Assembly: GCF_900148495.1 (NCBI RefSeq) | Contig: NZ_FTRU01000005.1 | Coordinates: 1-64,000, forward strand | Reading direction: 5' to 3' | Length of the DNA: 64,000 nt | Source of the DNA: Negativibacillus massiliensis | GTDB taxonomy: Bacteria > Bacillota > Clostridia > Oscillospirales > Ruminococcaceae | Shown: positions 53,049 through 61,160 of the stretch, piece after piece | Layout: every line of letters begins with the position of its first letter | Position numbering within the stretch: position 1 is the first letter of the stretch | Position numbers and translations under genes: made by a program | The notes under the pieces: generated by a model | What the model was told of the DNA's origin: nothing | The model's database searches: none | Seen by the model: the letters and a program-made list of their open reading frames with translations, nothing else

Positions 53049-53386
53049 GCGTTCCCTCCATTTTGCTTTCCGTTGCCGTTCTCCCCGAAAAGGTTTCCTG
53101 CCCCATTCCTGCGGCGTGTTCCGGCGTTGGCACGCTCCTCGCAACTTCGGGACATTTTGTCCCGAAGTCCGACTCCTTGCGGTGCTTCCCCAGCCGGGGT
53201 ATTCCTTTTCGGACGGTCATTCTGTTTTCAAGGTGCCGTCCATCGATGAACTACCCTAAGTCTACACGAAAAAAATGCAATTCCCGGAATATTGCGAGAA
53301 TTGCATTTTGATGAAGTTTACACTTTGGAAATTGCATTTTTGCAATCATTCTGTATAATGGAAGTATGCGGAGGAGGTGCGTATCT
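53049..53386. promoter_or_regulatory. Divergent control region with hairpin and three-copy operator
   Basis: No gene supported. A perfect hairpin CTTCGGGACA / TGTCCCGAAG (53150-53172) is followed by three copies of the half-site AATTGCATTTT: inverted at 53272-53283, direct at 53298-53309 and direct at 53329-53340. The last overlaps the -35 of the XRE promoter. Confidence 0.55.
53332..53359 (+). promoter_or_regulatory. Promoter of the element XRE regulator
   Basis: TTGCAT, 16-base spacer, TATAAT, 28 bases before the start. The -35 lies inside an AATTGCATTTT operator-like repeat, suggesting autoregulation. Confidence 0.65.
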
Positions 53387-54190
53387 ATGGCTTTACCCGG
53401 AACGCCCGGACAGCGGATTTCCGATTTATGCAACGGGAACCACATCACACAAAAGGAACTTGCGGAGAAGATAGGCGTTTCCGCTTCCCAGTTGAGCCGC
53501 ATTGTCAGCGGCGAAACAAGAACGGTCAGCAGTGATATTCTCATAGGTGTGGCAAAGGAATTTAAGGTATCGACAGACTACATACTGGGCTTGTCTACCG
53601 TGAGCGTTCGTAAAAGCTACGATATTTCTGAATTAGGCTTGTCCGAGGGAGCCGTGAGGGGGCTTGTGACGGGTGCTGTTGATGTGCAAATCCTCAACCG
53701 CCTGTTGGAACACAGGAATTTTCCTAAGCTGATAGATTTGATACGGATTTATTTTCAGGATACGGCGGCAAAGGGCATAACAGCAAGAAACCAGCTTATC
53801 GAGATGGCAACGGCTTCCCTGTCCGACCTGATGAAAGAACACCCGGAACACCGGGCAGAAGCGAAGCAGGATTTACAGCTTTTGAACGCCCAAAAGATAG
53901 GGGAACATGAAGCGGAGATTGAAAAAATCAAAAATGTGTTCCTGGCTATCCTGCGGGACATTAAGAAAGACATTGACAACGGGGAACAGCCGGGAGAAGC
54001 TGTGACCGCCGCTATGTTCCAAGCCATGCGGGACGCACTGGCGGAACAGAAACAAAAACCACTTTCCATTGACGATGTAACGGCGATGATAGCTGGACAG
54101 ATCGGACAGCTTACACCGATGGATAAAGAAACTGTTGAAATGTTCCAGCAGTTTGCGAAGAAGATGATTGAGCAGGCAGGAACAAAGTGA
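53387..54190 (+). CDS. XRE family transcriptional regulator
   Basis: The 267-residue protein has an N-terminal helix-turn-helix (ITQKELAEKIGVSASQLSRIVSGETRTVSSDILIGVAKEF, about residues 20-60) typical of the XRE/Cro family, followed by a helical, charged C-terminal region (about 80-267) of unknown family. It probably controls element genes and itself through the repeats at 53272-53340. ATG 53387 follows GGAGGAGG. It is the boundary between the mobilization block (leftward) and the cargo (rightward). Confidence 0.8.
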   Translation: MALPGTPGQRISDLCNGNHITQKELAEKIGVSASQLSRIVSGETRTVSSDILIGVAKEFKVSTDYILGLSTVSVRKSYDISELGLSEGAVRGLVTGAVDVQILNRLLEHRNFPKLIDLIRIYFQDTAAKGITARNQLIEMATASLSDLMKEHPEHRAEAKQDLQLLNAQKIGEHEAEIEKIKNVFLAILRDIKKDIDNGEQPGEAVTAAMFQAMRDALAEQKQKPLSIDDVTAMIAGQIGQLTPMDKETVEMFQQFAKKMIEQAGTK

Positions 54191-54218
54191 TAAATTTGAA
54201 TTGTGAGGGAAAATACAG

Positions 54219-54764
54219 ATGAATCAAGGAAGAATTATTGTGATTACAGGCTCACCGGGGACAGGAAAAACAACAACTGCGTCAATTGTCGCAAAGGAAT
54301 CAGATATGGATAAATCAGTGCATATGCACACCGATGACTTTTTTCATTACTTAAGCAAAGGCGCAATACCACCACATTTGCCAGAATCCAACGAGCAAAA
54401 TCTGGTTGTCATTGAAGCCTTTTTAGAAGCTGCAAAGCGATATGCTCGTGGCGGATATGATGTAATTGTAGATGGGATTGTCGGGCCATGGTTTTTGGAG
54501 CCATGGAAAGCTCTTGCCCAAGAAGATTACGAGGTACACTATATTGTATTAAGAGCGAGTAAAAAAGAAACTATGAAGCGAGCTGTGGAACGCTCAAAAT
54601 TAGATAGAAAAACAAATATTGAATTAGTGGAAACAATGTGGGAGCAATTTTCCGGTTTGGGAGTATATGAATCAAATGTCATAGACACAACTACATTCAC
54701 AATTAAAGATACGGTTTCCGCAATAAAAGAAAGAGTTGCATGTGGGACGTCTTTACTATCTTAG
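54219..54764 (+). CDS. P-loop kinase-like ATPase next to ANT(6)
   Basis: The 181-residue protein has a Walker A GSPGTGKTT at residues 11-19, then HTDDFFHYL, a central VIVDGIVGPWF and the RASKKETMKRAVERSKL lid-like segment. It resembles small AAA/zeta- or chloramphenicol-phosphotransferase-like kinases. The substrate is unknown; it could be a second drug- or metabolite-modifying enzyme or a passenger. The coding region is AT-rich compared with the mobilization genes, like the ANT(6) gene, which suggests the pair joined the element as one cassette. Confidence 0.65.
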   Translation: MNQGRIIVITGSPGTGKTTTASIVAKESDMDKSVHMHTDDFFHYLSKGAIPPHLPESNEQNLVVIEAFLEAAKRYARGGYDVIVDGIVGPWFLEPWKALAQEDYEVHYIVLRASKKETMKRAVERSKLDRKTNIELVETMWEQFSGLGVYESNVIDTTTFTIKDTVSAIKERVACGTSLLS

Positions 54765-54807
54765 ACATTCCCATTTGTCAGGAAGATAGCAAAGCCAGCC
54801 GAGCCAG

Positions 54808-54850
54808 TCAACGGTCAAGATGAACGGCGCATTTCATGCGCCGCCGTTGA
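54808..54850. repeat. Structured leader before ANT(6)
   Basis: Nested perfect arms TCAACGG / CCGTTGA (54808-54814, 54844-54850) and CGGCGCA / TGCGCCG (54825-54831, 54837-54843). There is no T tract, so it is not a plain terminator; possibly a cassette-junction remnant or leader structure. Confidence 0.5.
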
Positions 54851-54939
54851 CAGTCCCGCCCGTCTTTGCTAAAGGGTAATCAAGGCGGGAAAGCCCCAAA
54901 ATGGTTTCACACCTATTTCAATAATTGGAGGAGATAAAA

Positions 54940-55806
54940 ATGAGATCAGAAAAGGAAGTTTATGATATTGTTTTGAATTTTGCAAAAACAGACAAACGCA
55001 TTCGCATGGTTACTTTGGAAGGATCTAGAACAAATACTAATATTCCGCCTGATGATTTTCAGGATTTTGATATTACTTTTTTTGTTACGGATATGGACAG
55101 CTTCACAAGTGATGATAAATGGCTAGATATATTTGGTGAAAGGTTGATTCTGCAAAAGCCGGAAGATATGGAATTATTTCCAGCTGTAGAAAAGGGATTT
55201 TCATATTTAATGCTGTTTACTGATGATGTTAAGATAGATTTAACTTTGCTGCCGCTGGAACTGATAGACGAGTATTTTACATGGGATAAACTGGTAAAGT
55301 TACTGTTGGATAAAGACAACCGTATCGTAAAGCCGCCAATACCAACGGATATAGACTACCACTTGCGGAAGCCTACTCAAAGAATGTTTGACGATTGCTG
55401 TAATGAATTTTGGAATACTACAACATATGTAGTAAAGGGCTTATGCCGCAAAGAAATTCTTTTTGCTATTGACCATATGAATGATATAGTACGAAAAGAA
55501 TTGCTTCGCATGATTTCCTGGCTGATTGGTATCAAACAGGGATTTCATTTCAGTTTGGGAAAAAACTATAAATTTATGAAGCAATATGTCCCAGAGGAAT
55601 TGTGGGAACGACTTATGTCCACTTATAATATGGATTCCTATCCCCATATGTGGGAATCCTTTGAACAATGTATGGCATTGTTCCGGGAGGTTTCGTCAGA
55701 AGTGGCATGCCAGTTGGATTACCAGTATCCACTATATGATGAAAAAATCAGTAATTATGTGATTCGGCAAAAGAAAAAATATGGCATTGAAGATGATAAC
55801 AAATAA
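54940..55806 (+). CDS. ant(6)-I: Aminoglycoside 6-nucleotidyltransferase ANT(6), streptomycin resistance
   Basis: The 288-residue enzyme adenylylates streptomycin at the 6-hydroxyl. The nucleotidyltransferase motif is LEGSRTN (residues 27-32) followed by DFDITFFVTD (Asp42/Asp44), with a third acidic residue in VKIDLTLLPLE. CCNEFWNTTTYVVKGLCRKEILFAIDH and the end VIRQKKKYG match the ANT(6)-Ib branch more closely than ANT(6)-Ia, judged from memory. ATG 54940 follows GGAGGAG. It appears intact and expressible. Confidence 0.92.
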   Translation: MRSEKEVYDIVLNFAKTDKRIRMVTLEGSRTNTNIPPDDFQDFDITFFVTDMDSFTSDDKWLDIFGERLILQKPEDMELFPAVEKGFSYLMLFTDDVKIDLTLLPLELIDEYFTWDKLVKLLLDKDNRIVKPPIPTDIDYHLRKPTQRMFDDCCNEFWNTTTYVVKGLCRKEILFAIDHMNDIVRKELLRMISWLIGIKQGFHFSLGKNYKFMKQYVPEELWERLMSTYNMDSYPHMWESFEQCMALFREVSSEVACQLDYQYPLYDEKISNYVIRQKKKYGIEDDNK

Positions 55807-56399
55807 AATTTTTTCAATCGAAAAAATTTATTTTGATTATTCAATTTTGAAAAACTGAATACCTCAAAATCAGAAAGAGAGCGGCCAAGCACTTTGAGGG
55901 ATTGGCCGCCTTGTCCACCCATTCAGTGGGACGGCGGGCGGCGGTCAAGGCCGGGTGTAAACCCGTTCATTTCAGCCTTGACGGTTACCCGCTGTCCTGC
56001 TACTTTTCTGGGAGTGTGGCCACAACTTCGGGACACTTTGTCCACAAGTCGGAGCGTAGGACGAGGGACGGGGGCTTTCATATACGCCCAGTCTGCTGTT
56101 GAAACCAGACCTGTGCTTACGGCTCTACGCCACGCAAGCACAGCCCTGTTTTCCTGCCGCTTCAAATGCCCTTGCCCTCCCCGGCGGCAACGGCATTTTC
56201 ACGGCAACGCCGACAGAGCGTATAACACACTACACTTTGCTTCGCAAAGTCGTGTGCCAAATGGGGGCGTTGCCCCCTTTGGAAACCCCCACAAGAAAAG
56301 GCGGTACGCTACCCCTCCACGGGGCGCATACCGCCTTTTCTTGTTATCCAGCCCTCCGGCTGTATCGGTTGAGCAAAAGTCAGCGTGGGATTGATGTGG
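55807..56399. other. Right end of element: GC-rich, no supported gene
   Basis: About 590 bases without a convincing gene. Long frames exist but have odd composition (Pro/Arg/Ser rich) and no ribosome binding site. It contains a second, degenerate copy of the 53148 repeat (56022-56054), a GGGGGC/GCCCCC hairpin near 56265 and a large inverted repeat at 56292-56343. Confidence 0.55.
56292..56343. terminator. Large hairpin near the right end of the element
   Basis: Fifteen-base perfect arms CAAGAAAAGGCGGTA / TACCGCCTTTTCTTG. It probably insulates element and flanking transcription. Confidence 0.55.
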
Positions 56400-56419
56400 T
56401 ATCTTTAACTTTGGGAAAC
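56400..56419. repeat. Element terminal inverted repeat, right
   Basis: The complement reads GTTTCCC-AA-AGTTAAAGATA, 18 of 20 identical to the left end. It abuts the TC core at 56420-56421. Confidence 0.85.
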
Positions 56420-56545
56420 TCCACGTTCCCATTTAGAAACTGCCTGAAACGAAATATTTAATCTTTCCCCAAGTTGATTCTGCGTCAATCCTTTTGCTTT
56501 CCTTAAGGAAGCAATCTGTTTTCCAACCAGAATGGTATCAATCAT
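56420..56545 (-). pseudogene. XRE regulator, 5' fragment (codons 1-42)
   Basis: It encodes MIDTILVGKQIASLRKAKGL and onward through the helix-turn-helix to SKWERG, then the frame enters the element and stops five codons later at 56405. ATG 56545 has GGAGG eight bases upstream. The other part is at 48560-48964. A 47-residue product with most of the DNA-binding domain could still be made from this end, which could be inactive or act as a competitor. Confidence 0.88.
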
Positions 56546-56697
56546 ACTCAAAACCTCCATCATGTGTTTTGAAACCGGTTTCTGATATTGAGTATAACAA
56601 GGTTGGTTTGCAGTTTCAATAACGCTGTCGTAGAGTAGATGACAGGAAGATTCAATCACTGGTTTAATCTTAAAGAAGGTAGCGTTATGTTATGAAT

Positions 56698-56729
56698 AAG
56701 GCGGCAGCTGGAAAACCAGCTGCCGCCTT
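56698..56729. terminator. Hairpin between small membrane-protein gene and XRE gene
   Basis: Fourteen-base perfect stem AAGGCGGCAGCTGG / CCAGCTGCCGCCTT with AAAA loop; T tracts are weak on both sides. Confidence 0.55.
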
Positions 56730-56791
56730 GAGAAATTTTGTTCTATTGTATCGGAATTGGAGTCTACATTAAATTTCAGGGGAAGCTGAAA

Positions 56792-56983
56792 TTATTTTTT
56801 TCCATACTTGTCTTTTACTTTTTTTACAGTATAGTCAGCCATTCCGATACTTAAAATCAATGCGATGATCCAACAAATCACTGCCAATATATCGGTGAAT
56901 ACACTTAACGTATTTCGAAAGATCAAATCGATGAAAAATAAAAATATACAGAAGTAGACTACTGCAAAAAAGGCCTTGAGCAT
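56792..56983 (-). CDS. Small two-span membrane protein
   Basis: Hypothetical 63-residue protein with two hydrophobic segments (about residues 2-22 and 29-50) and a basic tail (VKKVKDKYGKK). GAGGT lies eight bases before the ATG. It is on the same strand as, and upstream of, the interrupted XRE gene. No family is recognised. Confidence 0.5.
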   Translation of the reverse strand: MLKAFFAVVYFCIFLFFIDLIFRNTLSVFTDILAVICWIIALILSIGMADYTVKKVKDKYGKK

Positions 56984-57050
56984 ATCATTTTACCTCACTG
57001 GGATTTTTAACTTTGAGATGAGAAAAGAAAAATATGCTGACAAAGTAAGA

Positions 57051-57824
57051 TTAGTCTGGAATATCTCCCACGCCGTTGAGAATCAGTCTTGGACGGTAAG
57101 GGAACAGTTTAACCGTTTCGCGGGTGGAAACACCGGACAGAACCAGTGCGGTGTCCAGACCACTTTCGATGCCGGCAACAATATCAGTATCCATACGGTC
57201 GCCAATCATGACAGCCTCCTGAGAATGTACGCCGAGCATGTTTAAGCCGGTGCGCATCATCAGAGGATTTGGCTTGCCGATATAGTAAGCTTCTTTGCCG
57301 GTAACCAGCTCAATCGGTTTTACAAAGGCGCGGCAGGCAGGCATAATTCCCTGTTCGGTCGGACCGGTGAGGTCATAGTTTGTTCCAATCAGACGGGCAC
57401 CGTTCTGGACATGGTGAACTGCCTTACAGATATTATCGTAGTTATAGCTGGAAGATTCTCCGATTACAACATAATCCGGGGAGGTGTCATCCAAGGTAAT
57501 GCCCTTTTCATATAAAGCATTGTATAATCCAGGTTCCCCGATAACAAAGACATGGGCACCAGGACTTTGACGGGAAATGAACTCGGCGGTAGCAAGGGCG
57601 CTGGTATAGAAGTGATGCTCGTCGACTTCCAGCCCCATTCGTGCCAGTTTTTCCTGCAATTCTTTTGGTGTCTTGCCGCTGTTGTTGGTCAGGAATAAGA
57701 ATTGTTTGTTTTCGCGATATAACCATTCAACAAATTCCTTGACACCTGGTAAAATTTTGTTTCCGTGGTAGATAACTCCATCCATATCGCAGATGAAGCC
57801 TTTTGCTTTACGAAGCTGTTCCAT
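57051..57824 (-). CDS. HAD-IIA family phosphatase (NagD-like)
   Basis: The 257-residue HAD hydrolase has catalytic Asp in FICDMDGVIYHG, motif II in FLTNNSGKTP, a C2 cap domain, motif III Lys in IGKPNPLMMRT and motif IV in VMIGDRMDTDIVAG. Relatives dephosphorylate sugar phosphates, nucleotides or p-nitrophenyl phosphate; the substrate is not determined. The start follows AAGGAGGAGC, and a good promoter lies at 57871-57899. Confidence 0.92.
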   Translation of the reverse strand: MEQLRKAKGFICDMDGVIYHGNKILPGVKEFVEWLYRENKQFLFLTNNSGKTPKELQEKLARMGLEVDEHHFYTSALATAEFISRQSPGAHVFVIGEPGLYNALYEKGITLDDTSPDYVVIGESSSYNYDNICKAVHHVQNGARLIGTNYDLTGPTEQGIMPACRAFVKPIELVTGKEAYYIGKPNPLMMRTGLNMLGVHSQEAVMIGDRMDTDIVAGIESGLDTALVLSGVSTRETVKLFPYRPRLILNGVGDIPD

Positions 57825-57870
57825 GTGATAGCTCCTCCTTCAAATTTTTCTCTTTCTTTTTCACACCACT

Positions 57871-57899
57871 ATTGTAACATGAGTAAACCCGAAATTCAA
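57871..57899 (-). promoter_or_regulatory. Promoter of the HAD-IIA gene
   Basis: Reading leftward: TTGAAT, 17-base spacer, TACAAT, with a leader of about 40 bases. Confidence 0.65.
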
Positions 57900-58002
57900 T
57901 TTAACAGTCTGTGAAAAAACATGAAGATTTGTGGAACGACAGGATGTCATGGATCGAAACTTTTTTTAAACGTTTTGATTTTAAGGAGCAGTATAGAAAA
58001 AG

Positions 58003-58034
58003 AAAAACCTGAACACATTCTGTGTTCAGGTTTT
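58003..58034 (-). terminator. Terminator of tRNA-fMet
   Basis: Fourteen-base stem AAAACCTGAACACA / TGTGTTCAGGTTTT. Reading leftward it is followed by a CTTTTTCT tail. Confidence 0.85.
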
Positions 58035-58036
58035 AT

Positions 58037-58113
<77 letters not shown>

Positions 58114-58210
58114 ATATATAATTTTGAGTGCTTAAATATAATACCATATTACATTCAAAAAAGCAAGAGCTTTTTTGAAATTTTTAAAAATATATTTTTA
58201 AATCCAAAAT

Positions 58211-58244
58211 AAACTTCCTTCCCTAAAAGGGAAGGAAGTTTTTC
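58211..58244 (-). terminator. Terminator after acidic-tail protein gene
   Basis: Stem AAACTTCCTTCCC / GGGAAGGAAGTTT, usable in both directions. Confidence 0.75.
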
Positions 58245-58259
58245 TAAATCCCAAAAGGA

Positions 58260-58538
58260 TTAGAGCTCGACGTCTGGAGCAAGAGAATCATCCTCATCAC
58301 TGGATGTTTCTTCCTGTTCTTCCGGCTCGTTTTCTTCTTCTGCCTCTTCTTTTGCAGGATGGTCCATATACTGGGCAGCGATGTATTCGGCATCTTCATC
58401 CTCGTCTGTCAGAAGGTCATCGTCAAAATCATCGCAGATGAGGTCTTTTTTCTTGTGCAGCCAAGCTGCCAGTGCAATGACCAGACCGATCAAAGAAATT
58501 CCCAATGCAATCAGGGAAATCAATACGCTTTTTTTCAT
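58260..58538 (-). CDS. Small membrane protein with acidic tail
   Basis: The 92-residue protein has one N-terminal transmembrane segment (about residues 4-26) and a cytoplasmic-type basic KKK, then a highly acidic tail of about 60 residues rich in Asp/Glu. ATG 58538 follows AAAGGAGTG; the longer in-frame extension overlaps the upstream spacer and is unsupported. Function unknown; the low-complexity tail hinders family assignment. Confidence 0.6.
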   Translation of the reverse strand: MKKSVLISLIALGISLIGLVIALAAWLHKKKDLICDDFDDDLLTDEDEDAEYIAAQYMDHPAKEEAEEENEPEEQEETSSDEDDSLAPDVEL

Positions 58539-58658
58539 GGAGCACACTCCTTTGTTGATGAATTTCCTTTCATAAAAGGTTCTGATAGGTTCATTATACC
58601 CAATTCGGATGAAAATTACAATCAAATTTTCATGTAAATTCGCTTTTTTAGCAGGATT

Positions 58659-59351
58659 CTATTTTTCGTGGGTGTCGCGAATGCATCGAATCTGCTTGGA
58701 AAGACTCTGCATCCGTTCATCTGTGTGTGCGATGATGTCAGCGCACTCTTTGAGTTCATCTACAACACAGTCAGGAACTTCGCGGCTTGCCTTATAATGA
58801 ATTTGATGTTCCAGACTTGCCCAGAAGTCCATGGCAATGGTGCGCAGCTGAATCTCCACACGGACAGGCTGTTTGCGGTCGGAAAGAAAGACTGGAACTT
58901 CCAAAATCATGTGATAGCTGCGGTAGCCGTTCGGTTTTGGATTTTGGATGTAATCCTTCTTTTCGATAACGGTCAGGTCATCTTGTCGGCTGAGCATCTC
59001 GACGACAGTATAAATGTCCTCGATAAACGGGCAGATGACGCGGATGCCTGCAACATCGTTGAGGTTAGCCCGCATGGATTCCAGAGAGATAGGATATCCT
59101 TTTCGATGCATCTTTTCGATAATGCTCATCGGTTTTTTGATTCGGCTTTTGATCGATTCAATTGGATTGTGTCCTGCTCCAAAACGGGCATCTCGCTGCA
59201 AAATCTCCAGTTTTGTCCGTACTTCCTGAATGCCGGATTCGTACAAAGCCATGTCTTGTTCCATGTCCGCAAAGGTTTCCAACAGATCCTGCGGAGACTG
59301 GATCGCGTTAATATCCTTTAAGAGTTTTTTTGCGTTGCTGAACTGTCCCAT
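58659..59351 (-). CDS. Small alarmone synthetase (RelQ/YjbM-like GTP pyrophosphokinase)
   Basis: The 230-residue protein consists of a RelA/SpoT synthetase domain without hydrolase or regulatory domains. Motifs are IKSRIKKPMSIIEKMHRKGYP, LNDVAGIRVICPFIEDIY, KDYIQNPKPNGYRSYHMILEVPV and VEIQLRTIAMDFWASLEHQIHYK. It makes (p)ppGpp from ATP and GTP/GDP, probably under transcriptional control. A leftward extended -10 (TGATATACT at 59433-59441) is a candidate promoter. Confidence 0.92.
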   Translation of the reverse strand: MGQFSNAKKLLKDINAIQSPQDLLETFADMEQDMALYESGIQEVRTKLEILQRDARFGAGHNPIESIKSRIKKPMSIIEKMHRKGYPISLESMRANLNDVAGIRVICPFIEDIYTVVEMLSRQDDLTVIEKKDYIQNPKPNGYRSYHMILEVPVFLSDRKQPVRVEIQLRTIAMDFWASLEHQIHYKASREVPDCVVDELKECADIIAHTDERMQSLSKQIRCIRDTHEK

Positions 59352-59707
59352 GTGTGATGTTCGTCCTTCCTTTTTATGCTCAATATCGCCGTTTGATTGA
59401 TCAGTTTTCCGACAAAAATGGTAACTGATATTAGTATATCATATTTTGATGCAAAAATCTATGATATGTTCTATCCCTTTCCTTATAATAACAGCATACT
59501 GTTTCCACAGACAAAAATCAATTGCAACAAAGAAAAAAGTTTGTGAATGCATTGGAACGAATATTGCACGACGACAATCGGGGCGTTTTGATTGACAAAT
59601 GAGGTCAGATTGATTAATATAAAGAATATAACAACTGTTACAAAAATGTAGCAGGCGGTACTACTTAATGTCGTATTGCAAGCTATTTTTGAAAGGAGGA
59701 AGTGTAG
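59352..59707. other. Divergent intergenic region, relQ-like and trmL
   Basis: About 355 bases without a gene. It holds a leftward extended -10 at 59433-59441, a rightward promoter at 59592-59620 and an 80-base leader before trmL. Nothing else recognised. Confidence 0.45.
59592..59620 (+). promoter_or_regulatory. SigA-type promoter of the trmL operon
   Basis: TTGACA, 17-base spacer, TAATAT. Confidence 0.72.
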
Positions 59708-60241
59708 TTGAGTAAAGAAAATCCAAGGCTCAACATTGTATTGTTTGAGCCGCAGATACCACAGAACACCGGAAACATTGCAAGAACCTGTGCCTGCACA
59801 GGGGCAAGGCTGCATCTGGTTGGACCGATGGGATTTTCTATCGATGACAAAAAGCTCAAACGTGCCGGACTGGATTACTGGCATTTTCTGGATATTACCT
59901 ATTATAACTCCACCCAGGAGTTTTTGGAAAAGCATAAAGAGGATCATCTGTATTTCTTCACAACCAAAGGAAGAAAGGTTTATTCGGAGCAAACTTATCC
60001 GGACGACAGCTATCTGATTTTTGGTAGGGAGGATGCCGGAATTGATGAGGAGATTTTATTTCATCACCCGGATACCTGTCTGCGTCTGCCGATGATTGGG
60101 CCGGTCAGAAGCTTGAATCTTTCCAACACGGTTGCAATTGCAGTGTATGAAACGCTGCGTCAGTGGGGATTTCCTGCACTGCAGAACGAAGGACAGCTGC
60201 ATCGCTTGAGCTGGGATCAAATAAACCAAACTGTAGAATAA
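59708..60241 (+). CDS. trmL: tRNA (cytidine/uridine(34)-2'-O)-methyltransferase TrmL
   Basis: The 177-residue SPOUT-class methyltransferase modifies the wobble base of certain leucine tRNAs. Motifs are PQIPQNTGNIARTC, LIFGREDAGI and the knot-forming MIGPVRSLNLSNTVAIAVYE. The start is TTG 59708, nine bases after AAAGGAGG. It is the first gene of an operon with DegV, patatin-like and DUF1294 genes. Confidence 0.92.
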   Translation: MSKENPRLNIVLFEPQIPQNTGNIARTCACTGARLHLVGPMGFSIDDKKLKRAGLDYWHFLDITYYNSTQEFLEKHKEDHLYFFTTKGRKVYSEQTYPDDSYLIFGREDAGIDEEILFHHPDTCLRLPMIGPVRSLNLSNTVAIAVYETLRQWGFPALQNEGQLHRLSWDQINQTVE

Positions 60242-60253
60242 AGAGGAGATTAT

Positions 60254-61126
60254 ATGAATCAGGAAAAAATCTTTTTTATCACCGATTCTGCCTGTGATAT
60301 TCCGGCAAAGGATGAGCAGGAGCTGGAGAATCTTTGCATCCTGCCAATTCCGGTTACAGCAGACGGAAAAGGCTACTATGAAAGAGAAAGCTTTACACCG
60401 GAAGAATTTTATGATCTGATCGATTCCTGCGAAAACATTCCTTCCACTTCGCACATTCCGGCAATCGCCTTTCAGGAAAAATATGAGCAGGCATGGGAAA
60501 AAGGTTATACCCATCTGGTGGTAGTTACTATTTATTCCGGTGCTTCTGCAATGTATCAGTCCGCTTTGATGGCAAAAAATGCATTTCTGGAGGAGCATCC
60601 GGATGCAATGAGAATCGAAGTAATCGATTCCAACTGCTATGCAATGGGATATGGCTATCCGATTATTCAGGCTTGTCATAAAGCACTGGAAGGGGAAAGC
60701 TTTGAAAATGTTGTTTCCTATATTAAGGATTATCTTTCCAGAGTTAAAATTTACTTTAGCCCCTTTACATTGAAATACGTTAAGAAATCGGGACGTGTCA
60801 GCTGTACAGCAGCCTTTGTGGGAGAACTGATTGGCCTGCGTCCGGTTATTTCCGCTGTAGGAACAACCAACATCGTGGAGAAGGTGCGCGGCAATGCTGC
60901 AATCCTGACAACCATGGTTAAATTCTTCAAGGAACAGCGCAGCAAGGCCGAGGAAAAAGCACCATACATGATTCTGGTTGCAAGAGATACCGAGATGAGT
61001 GAAGAGCTTGCAAAAGCTTGCGAGAACGTTGCAGGTTATCCTCCGGTTGGCGTCTTCAAAATTGGCGCAGCAATCACCATCAACACCGGCCCGCAGATTA
61101 TCGGTATGACCTTCTTAGGTGACTAG
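60254..61126 (+). CDS. DegV family fatty-acid-binding protein
   Basis: The 290-residue protein of the DegV/FakB fold starts FFITDSACDIPA and contains SFTPEEFYDLI, PSTSHIP, the ligand-loop VVVTIYSGASAMYQSA and VIDSNCYAMGYG. Relatives bind acyl chains and present them to FakA kinase. No fakA is nearby, but the next gene encodes a patatin-like lipase, which fits lipid handling (inference). Confidence 0.88.
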   Translation: MNQEKIFFITDSACDIPAKDEQELENLCILPIPVTADGKGYYERESFTPEEFYDLIDSCENIPSTSHIPAIAFQEKYEQAWEKGYTHLVVVTIYSGASAMYQSALMAKNAFLEEHPDAMRIEVIDSNCYAMGYGYPIIQACHKALEGESFENVVSYIKDYLSRVKIYFSPFTLKYVKKSGRVSCTAAFVGELIGLRPVISAVGTTNIVEKVRGNAAILTTMVKFFKEQRSKAEEKAPYMILVARDTEMSEELAKACENVAGYPPVGVFKIGAAITINTGPQIIGMTFLGD

Positions 61127-61160
61127 TCAAAGACTCCTTGTGGGAAAGGAAGTGCGGGGT

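Larger units (their letters stand above)
48967..56421. mobile_element. Tn4451/Tn5397-like mobilizable element with ANT(6) cargo
   Basis: The 7,455-bp insertion is bounded by imperfect 20-bp inverted repeats (48969-48988 and 56400-56419) and a shared TC (GA on the other strand) dinucleotide. Members, left to right: large serine recombinase, TnpW-like protein, MobV-type relaxase, RepA N-domain protein, Cys-rich protein (all leftward), then XRE regulator, P-loop kinase and ANT(6) (rightward). It interrupts an XRE gene, and removing it restores the frame. Large serine recombinases TnpX and TndX of Tn4451 and Tn5397 use GA targets. There is no conjugation machinery, so transfer would need a helper. 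Confidence 0.9.

Noticed and set aside
55894-56394. Rightward 166-codon frame at the right end of the element
   Set aside because: Pro/Arg/Ser-rich composition, no ribosome binding site, and it runs through large hairpins and repeats; GC-rich DNA often gives such spurious frames.
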